Of a DNA stretch of 64,000 nucleotides, positions 16,865-24,703 are shown piece after piece. Made by a program: the position numbers and the translations under genes. The notes beneath the pieces were generated by a model. That model saw only the letters and a list, made by a program, of their open reading frames with translations, searched no databases and was not told where the DNA came from. Within the stretch, counting starts at the first letter, position 1, and every line of letters begins with the position of its first letter. This DNA is from an uncultured Planctomycetales bacterium (lineage in GTDB: Bacteria > Planctomycetota > Planctomycetia > Pirellulales > Thermoguttaceae), in assembly GCA_937889015.1 (NCBI GenBank), contig CALARR010000352.1, positions 44,383 to 108,382 on the forward strand, given 5' to 3'.

Positions 16865-18412
16865 ATGCGCGTCACAGTGTTCTTGTGCGCATGGATCGTG
16901 GCGTCGCTGAGTGCGACTGCCTGGGCACAATACGGCTTGTACGCAGCGCCCGAGCTGACGTACCTGCCGCCTGCTTCCGCGTATGGCCCTGCGGCGATGG
17001 CTTATCCGGCCGCGCCGGCAGGTTATGGCTGGCCGGCGCAGACCGGGGCGGTTGTGCCGACGGGGATGGTGACACAAGGCGCACCGGTTCCGAGCACGAT
17101 GACGGCGCCGGACTACCCGGCCCCGGGAGCGAAGACGCTGGGTCGGCCCTGGGGAGCCGAAAGCTCACCTCTGGGCGCGCGGCCGCCGTTGCCGGTCAGC
17201 CCAGCCGGACCGCAGCCCTACTACGGGCCGGTGGCGCAGGCGCCCGTACCGCAACCCACGCCAGCAGGTCCGCTGGGCCAGGCGCCGGTGGCTGCGAGCA
17301 ACTACGGCCCCGCGCCGGCCAGCTATGGCCCGGCACCAACCAACTACGGCTCCGCGCCCGCCGATTACGGCTGTGGCTGCGGCTTTGGTCCGGCCATGGA
17401 GGCCGCCTGTGGCGGCTGCGGCTACGACCCGTGGTTCGCCACGGTGACGGGCCTGTACATGGTGCGCAACAACGCCAACCGGGTGTGGCTGTCGCTGGAC
17501 GAGGCCGACGAGACGCGCAACCTGATGCACACCGGCAATGAGCTGGAGTGGCGGCCCGGCGGCGAGGTTCAGATTGGACGGCGTTTCGGCTGCGGCATGT
17601 GGACGGTGGCGGGCAGCTACTGGACTTTGGATCCGTTCTCGGGGACGTGGTCGCCTTCGGGCGCCAGCGCCTACAGCACGCCGCTGTGCGATCGGGCGGG
17701 GGCCACGGGCGCGAATTATGTGACGATCGACGGGCAGCGCGCGAGGAGCTTTTTCGACAACACGGTGACTCCGCACCAGCTCACGCAGTCCAGCGAGGTG
17801 CACAACGTGGAGATCAACGTCACGCGGCACCTGTTCGGCAACGGTATGTGGGAATTCAACGTCTCAGCCGGCCCGCGCTACTTTCGCTTTCGCGACGATT
17901 TGCTGTTCGAAAGCTGGAACTTGATTGACCGCGGCAGCGGCAATGAAGCGGCGTATGCCTATCTGTACGACAAGGTGACGAACAACCTGGTGGGCGCGCA
18001 GATTGGTTTCGAGACGGCCTTTGTGGCGCATCCTCGACTGCGTGTGTATTGCGCGCCGAAGGTGGGCATCTACGGGAATCACATGGAAGGCGACTTCCAG
18101 ATGGCGGGGCGCATCGGCAGCGATCCGATGGCCACGGCGATCGTCAACAACGGCAGCAATCCCAACTACCCCCTGCACGTGACGCGGGACAGTTTTGCGG
18201 TTCTGAGCCAGGTGGACGTGGGGGTGGACTGGATGCTGGGCTGCCACTGGACGGTCCGCGTCGGCTATCGGCTGTTGGTGGCCAGCAATGTGGCCTTGGC
18301 CGACCACCAGATTCCGTTCTGCGTCTCGGATACGAACGAGATGTCGTATCTGAAGGACAATGGCGACCTGCTGCTGCACGGCGGCTACGCCGGGCTGACG
18401 TATTCTTTCTAG
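16865..18412 (+). CDS. BBP7-family outer membrane beta-barrel protein
   Basis: A 515-residue secreted protein. Residues 1-21 form a signal peptide ending in TAWAQ. A low-complexity Pro/Ala/Gly/Tyr segment follows (about 25-175) with repeated NYGPAPASYG-like units and two Cys-rich knots (YGCGCGFG, CGGCGYD). The C-terminal part (about 185-515) matches the BBP7 planctomycete outer-membrane protein family: WFATVTGLYMVRNN near its start, repeated WxxGGEVQIGRRFGCG-like strands, and a final strand ending in aromatic residues (GLTYSF), as expected for a barrel. It is probably located in the outer membrane; its cargo or role is unknown. The gene ends at the R2 element. Confidence 0.88.
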   Translation: MRVTVFLCAWIVASLSATAWAQYGLYAAPELTYLPPASAYGPAAMAYPAAPAGYGWPAQTGAVVPTGMVTQGAPVPSTMTAPDYPAPGAKTLGRPWGAESSPLGARPPLPVSPAGPQPYYGPVAQAPVPQPTPAGPLGQAPVAASNYGPAPASYGPAPTNYGSAPADYGCGCGFGPAMEAACGGCGYDPWFATVTGLYMVRNNANRVWLSLDEADETRNLMHTGNELEWRPGGEVQIGRRFGCGMWTVAGSYWTLDPFSGTWSPSGASAYSTPLCDRAGATGANYVTIDGQRARSFFDNTVTPHQLTQSSEVHNVEINVTRHLFGNGMWEFNVSAGPRYFRFRDDLLFESWNLIDRGSGNEAAYAYLYDKVTNNLVGAQIGFETAFVAHPRLRVYCAPKVGIYGNHMEGDFQMAGRIGSDPMATAIVNNGSNPNYPLHVTRDSFAVLSQVDVGVDWMLGCHWTVRVGYRLLVASNVALADHQIPFCVSDTNEMSYLKDNGDLLLHGGYAGLTYSF

Positions 18413-18503
18413 AACGCAGTTCAGGCACCTGTAGCGGCTTCTGGGCCTTCGGAAGCGTGGCGACGCGCCGCCGGGAACGCTACACGTGTGCGCCACACGC
18501 AGT
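18412..18503 (-). repeat. R2 element, copy a (inverted)
   Basis: Reverse-strand copy of the element also seen at 39075 and 42470. The reverse complement reads through the shared blocks GTAGCGTTCCCGGCGGC, GTCGCCACG and GCCGCT.CAGGTG. It begins at the stop codon of the BBP7 gene. Confidence 0.75.
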
Positions 18504-18507
18504 GGCC

Positions 18508-18623
18508 TATCCGTTCTTCCACCGCGTGGCAGCGGACGACGTGGGCAAGCAGTTCCGCGTTGGGGCTGGTGCCGGCAGCCGAGGACGCGATGCGCAGGGC
18601 GCGCGGAATGTGGCGCAGGCAGG
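18508..18623 (-). pseudogene. remnant of the 3' end of a peptide ABC transporter ATPase gene
   Basis: This stretch aligns with the C-terminal end of the ATPase gene at 24707-24823 along its whole length with roughly three quarters of bases identical by eye. Its translation on the minus strand includes SPNAELLAHVVRCHAVEERIG, matching SPDAELDAHVVRCHAVEKRMG at the C-terminus of the intact ATPase. Upstream sequence bears no ATPase domain, so only the last 38 or so codons survive. Confidence 0.7.
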
Positions 18624-19094
18624 CTGAGGCGGCCGTGGCGACAACGGTCGCGATCGCAGCGCCTCCGGCGCGCAGCCGCCCCGCCCGCGCCGATTGGCGG
18701 CCAACTGGAAGGTCGTGAGGCGTCTTGTTAACATGGGAAGACCGTTGCCGCTTGGAGCGTATCCGCAAGGAGTTGAAGAACAACAAGTAGTTCTCCGTGC
18801 CTCATATTGGGACCGCGCAGGGAGGGGGCGGAAGTCGTCTCTAGCGAGATTCATGGCTCCGGCTTGGTGCGAGGGCGACCCCGAGGGGCGAAGCGCGGAC
18901 TGTCCAAGACAACGAGTTGCGACGCCCTTGGGGCAGGAATCCTGGCCTGGGGCGCCCATTTTCTTGATCCCACTTTCTTGCCCGGCGGCAATAGAGCAAT
19001 ATAGGCAAATAGCGCGATTGAAGCCGGACGGCTGAACCAGGGGACATGGAAGGGCATTTTTCCGGCTGCAAGAGGTGGGGTGACAAGCGGTGCA
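18624..19094. other. intergenic, no gene seen
   Basis: About 470 bp between the ATPase remnant and R1 copy C. Open frames are short and lack family resemblance on either strand. It may be decayed coding sequence given the remnant beside it. Confidence 0.4.
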
Positions 19095-19179
19095 TAGAGC
19101 GCCGGTCCCGAGACCTGTGGGCAGTTCGATCCCGCAGGGCCGCCCGACGCTGCTGCGATGGTTCCAGGTAGGTTCCAAG
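19095..19179 (+). repeat. R1 palindromic element, copy C, upstream of a sigma factor
   Basis: The most diverged copy: left CCGGTCCCGAGACCTGT, core AGGGCCGCCCGAC, right GGTTCCAGGTAGGTTCC. The terminal stem has lost several pairs. It ends about 15 bp before the sigma factor start, just ahead of the ribosome-binding site. Confidence 0.75.
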
Positions 19180-19193
19180 AGGAAGAGGGGGAA

Positions 19194-19727
19194 ATGGCTG
19201 GGGACGGCGACGCGAATGCCGAATTTGTGAGACTGTTGCTGGCGCACGAGTCACGACTCTACGCCTTCATCCTGTCGCTGCTGCCGAACCGGACCCAGGC
19301 GGACGACATCCTGCAGGAGACGGCCCTGGTGCTCTTCCGCCGGTTCTCCGAGTTCCAATGCGGCACGAATTTCTTCGCCTGGGCCTGCAAGATCGCGCTG
19401 CACAAGGTGCTCGATTTCCGCAAACGGCAGGCTCGCGGTCGGACGGTCACTTTTGGTCCGGAGCTGATGGAAACCCTGGCCGAAGAACAGATCCAAGACT
19501 CGGTGAATCAGCAGCGGCGCGCGGAGGCCCTGGCGGGGTGTCTGGGGCGATTGGAGCCGGCAGACCGCGAACTGGTCGAATCCTACTACCGATCGCGCGT
19601 CTTCGTGAAGGAATTCGCGGAACAGTTGAACCGGCCGGTCGATACCATCTACAAGAAGTTGCGACGGATCCGAGCTGCGCTCCATGCCTGTATCAGTAGC
19701 CGTTTGGCAACGGAGTCTGAGCTATGA
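19194..19727 (+). CDS. ECF-type RNA polymerase sigma factor
   Basis: A 177-residue sigma-70 family protein of the extracytoplasmic-function type. Region 2 is clear: LLLAHESRLYAFILSLLPNRTQADDILQETALVLFRRFSEF, followed by NFFAWACKIALHKVLDFRK (region 2.4). Region 4 is the helix-turn-helix REL.ESYY.SRVFVKEFAEQLNRPVDTIYKKLRRIRAAL. It belongs to the planctomycete/verrucomicrobial group that pairs with FecR-like proteins. The start follows a GAGGGGGAA ribosome-binding site. The stop overlaps the next start by four bases (ATGA). Target genes are unknown, but coupling to the membrane protein that follows suggests signal-dependent control. Confidence 0.92.
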   Translation: MAGDGDANAEFVRLLLAHESRLYAFILSLLPNRTQADDILQETALVLFRRFSEFQCGTNFFAWACKIALHKVLDFRKRQARGRTVTFGPELMETLAEEQIQDSVNQQRRAEALAGCLGRLEPADRELVESYYRSRVFVKEFAEQLNRPVDTIYKKLRRIRAALHACISSRLATESEL

Positions 19728-21424
19728 CCACTCCCAACGAACCCAACGGTGAACTCAAGCGATTGATCGATGCCGTGGTTGAGGAGTCGGCCACGCCCGA
19801 GCAAATGGCCCGGCTGGAGTCGATGCTCACTTCGTCGGCTGCCGCTCGGCGGTTCTACCGGCAATCGATGCAACTGCACGCCAACCTCCAATGGCGATTT
19901 CGTGAAGAGGCGATCTCGGCCGAGTCGCTTGCGGAAGGTGAACCGGTTGGCCCCATCGTCGATTTGCCCCGGAAGATGATTGCAGGGCGGCGCAGCGGCC
20001 GATGGTTCGCGTTCACGCTGGCGGCGGCGATAGTGCTGCTGCTGGTCGTGGGGCCCCTGGCGATGTGGCTCTTGCGGCCCCTGCGCATCGCTGACCACGG
20101 CAGCGGCGTGGAAGGACTGGCGACGCTGAGCGATGCGGTGGATTGCCTGTGGGGCTCCGGGCGGTTGCCCACATCGATTGGCAGCCGGCTGGACTCGGGC
20201 ACCCTGCATTTGGCCAGCGGCGTGGCCGAGATCAGGTTTGATTGTGGTGCCCGGCTGATCCTGGTTGGGCCGGCCGTGCTGGAGATTCAGGGGCGTGCCC
20301 GGGCCTTCTTGCGGCAAGGTTCGGCGACGGTTCGGGTGTCGCACGAAGCGACCGGCTTCGTGCTTCAAACGCCCAGTTCCCGCGTGGTGGACCTGGGGAC
20401 GGAGTTCGGCGTACGGGCAGAGGATTCGGGGGCCAGCCGGATCGTCACTTTTGAAGGCAAGGTGGAGGTGGAATCCGCCGGGGATCTGATGGGTCAGCAA
20501 CAGCGCGGCGACGGTATTCGACATGCCCGACCGCTGATGGCTGGCCAAGGCATGGACGTCTCGGCCGACGGCCATCGCTGTCGGCTGATGCCCGACGCGA
20601 CGGACGCTGGCTTCTTGCGCGTCTTGCCGCAGCGCGATGCGACGGGGGCAGAGAATCGGTACGTGCGCGTGGTGCTGTCGGATGGGCCGACGGGTTACTG
20701 GCGATTCGAGGAAGAAACGCCCGCCGACAGTGCGCCGGGGGCCGATGCCTCGGGGCGCCGTCACGATGGCCGCTACCGTGGCAACGTGAGTTCCGCCCCG
20801 GGGGTACCGGGAATCGGTGGTCGGGCGGCTCGATTCGACGGCTCCAGCGGGATGGTGTGCGTGCCGCATCACGCGGACTTTTCCCTGCGCAGCATCAGCG
20901 TGGAGCTCTGGTTGCGCACCGAGGAGGAGTGGAACCACACCTACTGGCCAGGCGATGCGGTGCTGGTGAGCAAGGACGTCCCTGGGGTGAGCACGGATTG
21001 GTGCCTCATCGGAGGTTCGCGAATCGAGGGCCGGGACGAAGGAAGGGTCGTCGTCGGCGTGGGAACCGCCTCAGGACCAGACAAGATGCTGGAGTCGATG
21101 CCGAAGCTCAACAACGGGGCTTGGCACCACGTGGTCTGGACGCGAGACCGTTCCGGGATGAACCGGCTCTATATCGATGGTGTTCTCGCCGGCTCGATGC
21201 AGGACGGCGGCGGCAGCATCAACAATCCGATGGATATCGGGATCGGTGGCAGCCGCCAGTCGGCGGTCTCCAAGCGCTCGGACAGTCCCGTGGACGTTCA
21301 AGGCCGACCGCTCAACGACCGCAGCTACCTGCGTGGCGAGTTGGACGAGGTGGCGATCTACGGCCATGTCCTTGCGCCGCAACGGATTTTGGCCCATTAT
21401 CGGGCTGGTGTGTCCGGCCCGTGA
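19724..21424 (+). CDS. FecR-like membrane protein with C-terminal LamG domain
   Basis: A 566-residue protein, translationally coupled to the sigma factor. The N-terminal 80 residues are cytoplasmic and resemble anti-sigma-type regions (LKRLIDAVVEESATPEQMARLESML). A single membrane helix follows at about 90-115 (FAFTLAAAIVLLLVVGPLAMWLL). The periplasmic FecR-type domain (about 150-260) contains RLILVGPAVLEIQGRARAFLRQGSATVRV and TPSSRVVDLGTEFGV. The C-terminal half is a LamG/concanavalin-like jelly roll (ISVELWLRTEEEWN, GAWHHVVWTRD, LYIDG), a probable carbohydrate-binding module. The architecture suggests a sensor that binds extracellular polymer and controls the sigma factor; that link is inferred. 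Confidence 0.9.
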   Translation: MTTPNEPNGELKRLIDAVVEESATPEQMARLESMLTSSAAARRFYRQSMQLHANLQWRFREEAISAESLAEGEPVGPIVDLPRKMIAGRRSGRWFAFTLAAAIVLLLVVGPLAMWLLRPLRIADHGSGVEGLATLSDAVDCLWGSGRLPTSIGSRLDSGTLHLASGVAEIRFDCGARLILVGPAVLEIQGRARAFLRQGSATVRVSHEATGFVLQTPSSRVVDLGTEFGVRAEDSGASRIVTFEGKVEVESAGDLMGQQQRGDGIRHARPLMAGQGMDVSADGHRCRLMPDATDAGFLRVLPQRDATGAENRYVRVVLSDGPTGYWRFEEETPADSAPGADASGRRHDGRYRGNVSSAPGVPGIGGRAARFDGSSGMVCVPHHADFSLRSISVELWLRTEEEWNHTYWPGDAVLVSKDVPGVSTDWCLIGGSRIEGRDEGRVVVGVGTASGPDKMLESMPKLNNGAWHHVVWTRDRSGMNRLYIDGVLAGSMQDGGGSINNPMDIGIGGSRQSAVSKRSDSPVDVQGRPLNDRSYLRGELDEVAIYGHVLAPQRILAHYRAGVSGP

Positions 21425-21500
21425 AGGTCAGCGCACAAACCAATTGAACGATCGAATCGACGGGTGATAGAACCACCGCGTTGGGGCGGAAGTCACATAG

Positions 21501-21531
21501 CCCAGGGTTGCCGCTGTGCGGCTACCCTGGG
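21501..21531. repeat. REP-like hairpin
   Basis: CCCAGGGTTGCCGC pairs with GCGGCTACCCTGGG around a TGT loop, with one T-T mismatch in a 14-bp stem. Palindromes of this kind are frequent in planctomycete intergenic DNA. No T-run follows, so it is more likely a repeat than a simple terminator. Confidence 0.6.
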
Positions 21532-21588
21532 TCCGCGGCGCATTTTCGACATCAATCCCAACGGGGTTGCGTGGAAAGAACGGGGATG

Positions 21589-21742
21589 AAACCCCGTTGG
21601 GCAACGTCGTTAAGGATCTTGAATCCCAGCCCTTCGGGCTGATGAGGCGGAGATCCTTTCGTCGTTACGGAGGTTCGCCAACGACGCTCAAAGTCCTGAT
21701 TTGCCGTCTGAAAATCCTTAACGGCGTTGCCCGTTGGGGTTT
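21589..21742. mobile_element. R5 MITE-like element with 29-bp imperfect terminal inverted repeats
   Basis: The left end (21589-21617) and the reverse complement of the right end (21714-21742) agree at about 25 of 29 positions, including GGGCAACG and CGTTAAGGAT. Inside are two smaller palindromes, AGCCCTTCGGGCT and a CGTCGTT/AACGACG pair. Length is 154 bp and there is no coding capacity. Only one copy is in the window. Confidence 0.6.
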
Positions 21743-22026
21743 GAAACGTCCCCTGCCTTGTCCCTGGGCAGCCGCTCCGCGGCGACCCCGGGGCTATGCG
21801 ATTTGGGCCCCGTTGGGGCGAAGGGGGGGCCACCGAGTGCCCCGCTCATTTGTTGAAGTGATTTCTGCGGAGGTTCCTGAACATCGGAGAATGGGGTTGC
21901 TGGCCGAAAATGTCGCCGACCTTTTGCGGATTCTCATCCCACTTTGTGCCCCAGCGTCAATATATTCCTGCGTAAGCTCGTGATGGATTGCTGATTGTGA
22001 AAAGCCCCCTGGAGATCACCACGAAC

Positions 22027-24663
22027 ATGTTCTCGGCCCCCATCGACTCGCCGTGTCGCCATCGAAACCACACAGCGGGCAGGAACACTTGGGTGTTGGT
22101 TCTTGTCTTGCTGCTGTCTCCATGGGCTGCGCTGCAGGCGGCGGACGATTCGCCGTTGCCGCTGGTGCTCAAGGCGGACCGTTTTCGGCACCATATCGAT
22201 ACATTCAACCAGAACGACAACGAGCTTTACGTCCAGCACATTCCCAACTCGGCGGCGTGGGAGTTCTTGCGCGCGAACATTCCGTTGTGGGACTGCCCGG
22301 ACAAGGAACTCGAGGAGATCTACTATTTTCGCTGGTGGACCTTCCGCAAGGCGATCAAGCAGACGCCCGACGGGTTCGTCATCACGGAATTTCTGCCCGA
22401 GGTACGCTGGGCGGGCAAGCACAACACGATCAACTGCCCCGCCGGCCATCACCTGCGCGAAGGTCGCTGGCTGGCCGATCCGAGATATCTCGACGACTAC
22501 ACGACCTTCTGGTTTCGCAAGGGCGGCAAGGTTCGCAGCTACAGTTTCTGGGCGGCCGACGCGGTCTGGGCGCGCACGCAGGTCACGGGCGACGATCGGC
22601 TTGCCCGGGACCTGCTGCCGGAGTTGATCAAGAACTACGAGGATTGGGAGGGCGATCATCGCGACGCCAACGGCCTGTTCTGGCAGGAGGACAATCGCGA
22701 CGGGATGGAGGTCTCGATCAGCGGCGCGTTGCACCCCAAACACCAGGGCTACCGTGCCACGATCAACAGCTACATGTACGGCGACGCGATGGCGATTGCC
22801 CAGATTGCCGAGCGGGTCGGACAGAAGGATGTCGGGGAGAAGTTCCGGGGCAAGGCGGCCCAGATCAAACGGCTGACCCAGGAGAAGCTGTGGGATGCAG
22901 AAGCCCGGTTCTTCAAGGTGTTGCCGCGGGGCGAACAGACAAAACTCTCCGACGCGCGCGAGCTGCACGGTTACACGCCCTGGTATTTCAATCTCCCCGA
23001 CGCCGACCGATCGATCGCCTGGAAGCAACTCATGGACGCGCAGGGATTCTACGCTCCCTTCGGGCCCACGACTGCCGAGCAGCGTCATCCGAAGTACGCC
23101 ATTTCGTACGAGGGGCACGAGTGTCAATGGAACGGTCCGAGCTGGCCCTTTGCCACCGCCATCACGCTGACCGCCTTGGCCAACCTGTTGAACAACTACG
23201 ACCAGAAGGTCGTCACCAGGGAGGATTACCTGGACCTGCTGAAGATCTACGCGAAGTCGCACCACCGGAAGCGCGAGGATGGATGCGTCGTGCCCTGGAT
23301 CGACGAGAATCTCCATCCGACCAACGGCGACTGGATCTCGCGGACTCGGCTAAAGAGCTGGAAAGACGGCACCTGGGACGCGCGCAAGGGCGGCGAGGAA
23401 CGGGGCAAGGATTATAACCACTCGACTTTCTGCGACCTGGTGATCAGCGGCCTGGTCGGCCTGCGACCGCGCGCCGACGAAACCGTGGAGGTCAATCCGC
23501 TGGTGCCGGAAGGAACGTGGGACTACTTCTGCATGGATCAGATCCGCTATCACGGACATTGGCTGACCATCTTATTTGACAAGACGGGCAAGCACTACGG
23601 CAAGGGGAGCGGGCTGCGCGTCTTTTGCGACGGCCGCGAGATTGCGGTTGCGGAGAAGCTGCAGCGGGTGACGGGCAAGCTTCCGGCCGCGGAAACCGCG
23701 GGAGGCTGGAAGAAGTTCGAGGGGAATCCGGTGATGGGCGGTAAGTATGGCACGTGCTTCGACATCTCCGTTCTGCGCGAAGGGGGCAAGTATCGCATGT
23801 GGCTGTCGTGGCGGCCGCAGAAGAGCGTGGCCTTGGTCGAGAGCGCCGACGGGATTCATTGGAGTGAACCACCGCAGATCGTGCTCGGGCCGCGACCGGA
23901 GACCGGCTGGGAAGACAATATCAATCGGCCGGTGGTGGTCGTGCGCACCGACGGGTATCACATGTGGTATACGGGCCAGATTACGAGCCGGTCCCAGAAC
24001 CTGTCGGCAGATCAGTCTTGCCGGGCCGCCCGACCTGGCTTTGGCGGTTCTGGGGTCAATTCTAAGGGCCGATCCTCGATCGGCTATGCAACCAGTCCCG
24101 ACGGCGTCCATTGGAAACGCATGAGCGACAAGCCGGTGCTCACGGCTGAGAAGGACTGGGAGAAGCCTTCGGTCATGTGCCCGCACGTGATCTGGGATGA
24201 TTCCGCCAAGGTGTTCCGCATGTGGTACTCCGGGGGCAACAACTATGAGCCCAACGCCATCGGCTACGCGACCAGCGAAGACGGGTTGACCTGGAAGAAG
24301 CATGAAGGCAACCCGGTCTTTGCGGGCGATCCGAGCATCGAATGGGAAAAGGACCGTGTGACGGCCTGCCAGGTGGAGCGGCGCGGTGGATACTACCTGA
24401 TGTTCTACATCGGCTTCCGCGATATCCACCATGCGCAGATCGGCGTGGCCCGGTCTCGCGACGGCATCACCGATTGGCAGCGGCATCCGGCCAACCCGAT
24501 CGTGCGGCCAGGAGAGGGGCAATGGGATCACGACGCGTGCTACAAGCCGTACGCCATTTTCGACGGCCAGAAATGGCTGCTATGGTACAACGGCCGCCGT
24601 GCTCGTCTGGAACAGATCGGCGTCGTGTTCCACGACGGTGAGGATTTGGGGTTCGGCAGATGA
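22027..24663 (+). CDS. exported MGH1-like glycoside hydrolase fused to a five-bladed propeller domain
   Basis: A secreted 878-residue protein. After a signal sequence (WVLVLVLLLSPWAALQA), residues about 45-530 form an (alpha/alpha)6-barrel related to MGH1-like/GH63-type hydrolases, with DKELEEIYYFRWWTFRKAIKQ, AGHHLREGRWL and QWNGPSWPFATAI. Residues about 565-878 form a GH43/GH130-like beta-propeller with repeated blades (GKYRMWLSW, GYHMWYTGQ, SSIGYATSPDGVHW, YLMFYIGFRD). The R1 element D is inserted in frame in the propeller at residues about 654-680. The start is an ATG; a longer TTG frame from 21988 is less likely. A role in breaking down extracellular polysaccharide is inferred; which domain is catalytic is unresolved. 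Confidence 0.82.
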   Translation: MFSAPIDSPCRHRNHTAGRNTWVLVLVLLLSPWAALQAADDSPLPLVLKADRFRHHIDTFNQNDNELYVQHIPNSAAWEFLRANIPLWDCPDKELEEIYYFRWWTFRKAIKQTPDGFVITEFLPEVRWAGKHNTINCPAGHHLREGRWLADPRYLDDYTTFWFRKGGKVRSYSFWAADAVWARTQVTGDDRLARDLLPELIKNYEDWEGDHRDANGLFWQEDNRDGMEVSISGALHPKHQGYRATINSYMYGDAMAIAQIAERVGQKDVGEKFRGKAAQIKRLTQEKLWDAEARFFKVLPRGEQTKLSDARELHGYTPWYFNLPDADRSIAWKQLMDAQGFYAPFGPTTAEQRHPKYAISYEGHECQWNGPSWPFATAITLTALANLLNNYDQKVVTREDYLDLLKIYAKSHHRKREDGCVVPWIDENLHPTNGDWISRTRLKSWKDGTWDARKGGEERGKDYNHSTFCDLVISGLVGLRPRADETVEVNPLVPEGTWDYFCMDQIRYHGHWLTILFDKTGKHYGKGSGLRVFCDGREIAVAEKLQRVTGKLPAAETAGGWKKFEGNPVMGGKYGTCFDISVLREGGKYRMWLSWRPQKSVALVESADGIHWSEPPQIVLGPRPETGWEDNINRPVVVVRTDGYHMWYTGQITSRSQNLSADQSCRAARPGFGGSGVNSKGRSSIGYATSPDGVHWKRMSDKPVLTAEKDWEKPSVMCPHVIWDDSAKVFRMWYSGGNNYEPNAIGYATSEDGLTWKKHEGNPVFAGDPSIEWEKDRVTACQVERRGGYYLMFYIGFRDIHHAQIGVARSRDGITDWQRHPANPIVRPGEGQWDHDACYKPYAIFDGQKWLLWYNGRRARLEQIGVVFHDGEDLGFGR
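23981..24066 (+). repeat. R1 palindromic element, copy D, inside a coding sequence
   Basis: CCCAGAACC and GGTTCTGGG form a perfect 9-bp terminal stem. The copy lies inside the glycoside hydrolase gene without stop codons or frame loss and encodes a Ser/Gly/Ala/Arg-rich peptide containing RSQNLSADQSCRAARPG between two conserved propeller blades. Confidence 0.9.
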
Positions 24664-24703
24664 CCCCTGTCCATTGATCTGTGCATTGTTATGTGAGAAA
24701 GCG

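Larger units (their letters stand above)
21425..22026. other. gene-free region holding palindromes (R5)
   Basis: About 600 bp between the FecR-LamG gene and the glycoside hydrolase. It contains a strong hairpin at 21501-21531, a 12-bp perfect inverted repeat (CCCAACGGGGTT) at 21558/21590 and the R5 element (21589-21742). No coding region is supported. Confidence 0.6.

Noticed and set aside
18762..18790. A short frame ending RLERIRKELKNNK near 18790
   Set aside because: Too short to assign to a gene and interrupted upstream by a stop; may be decayed coding DNA.
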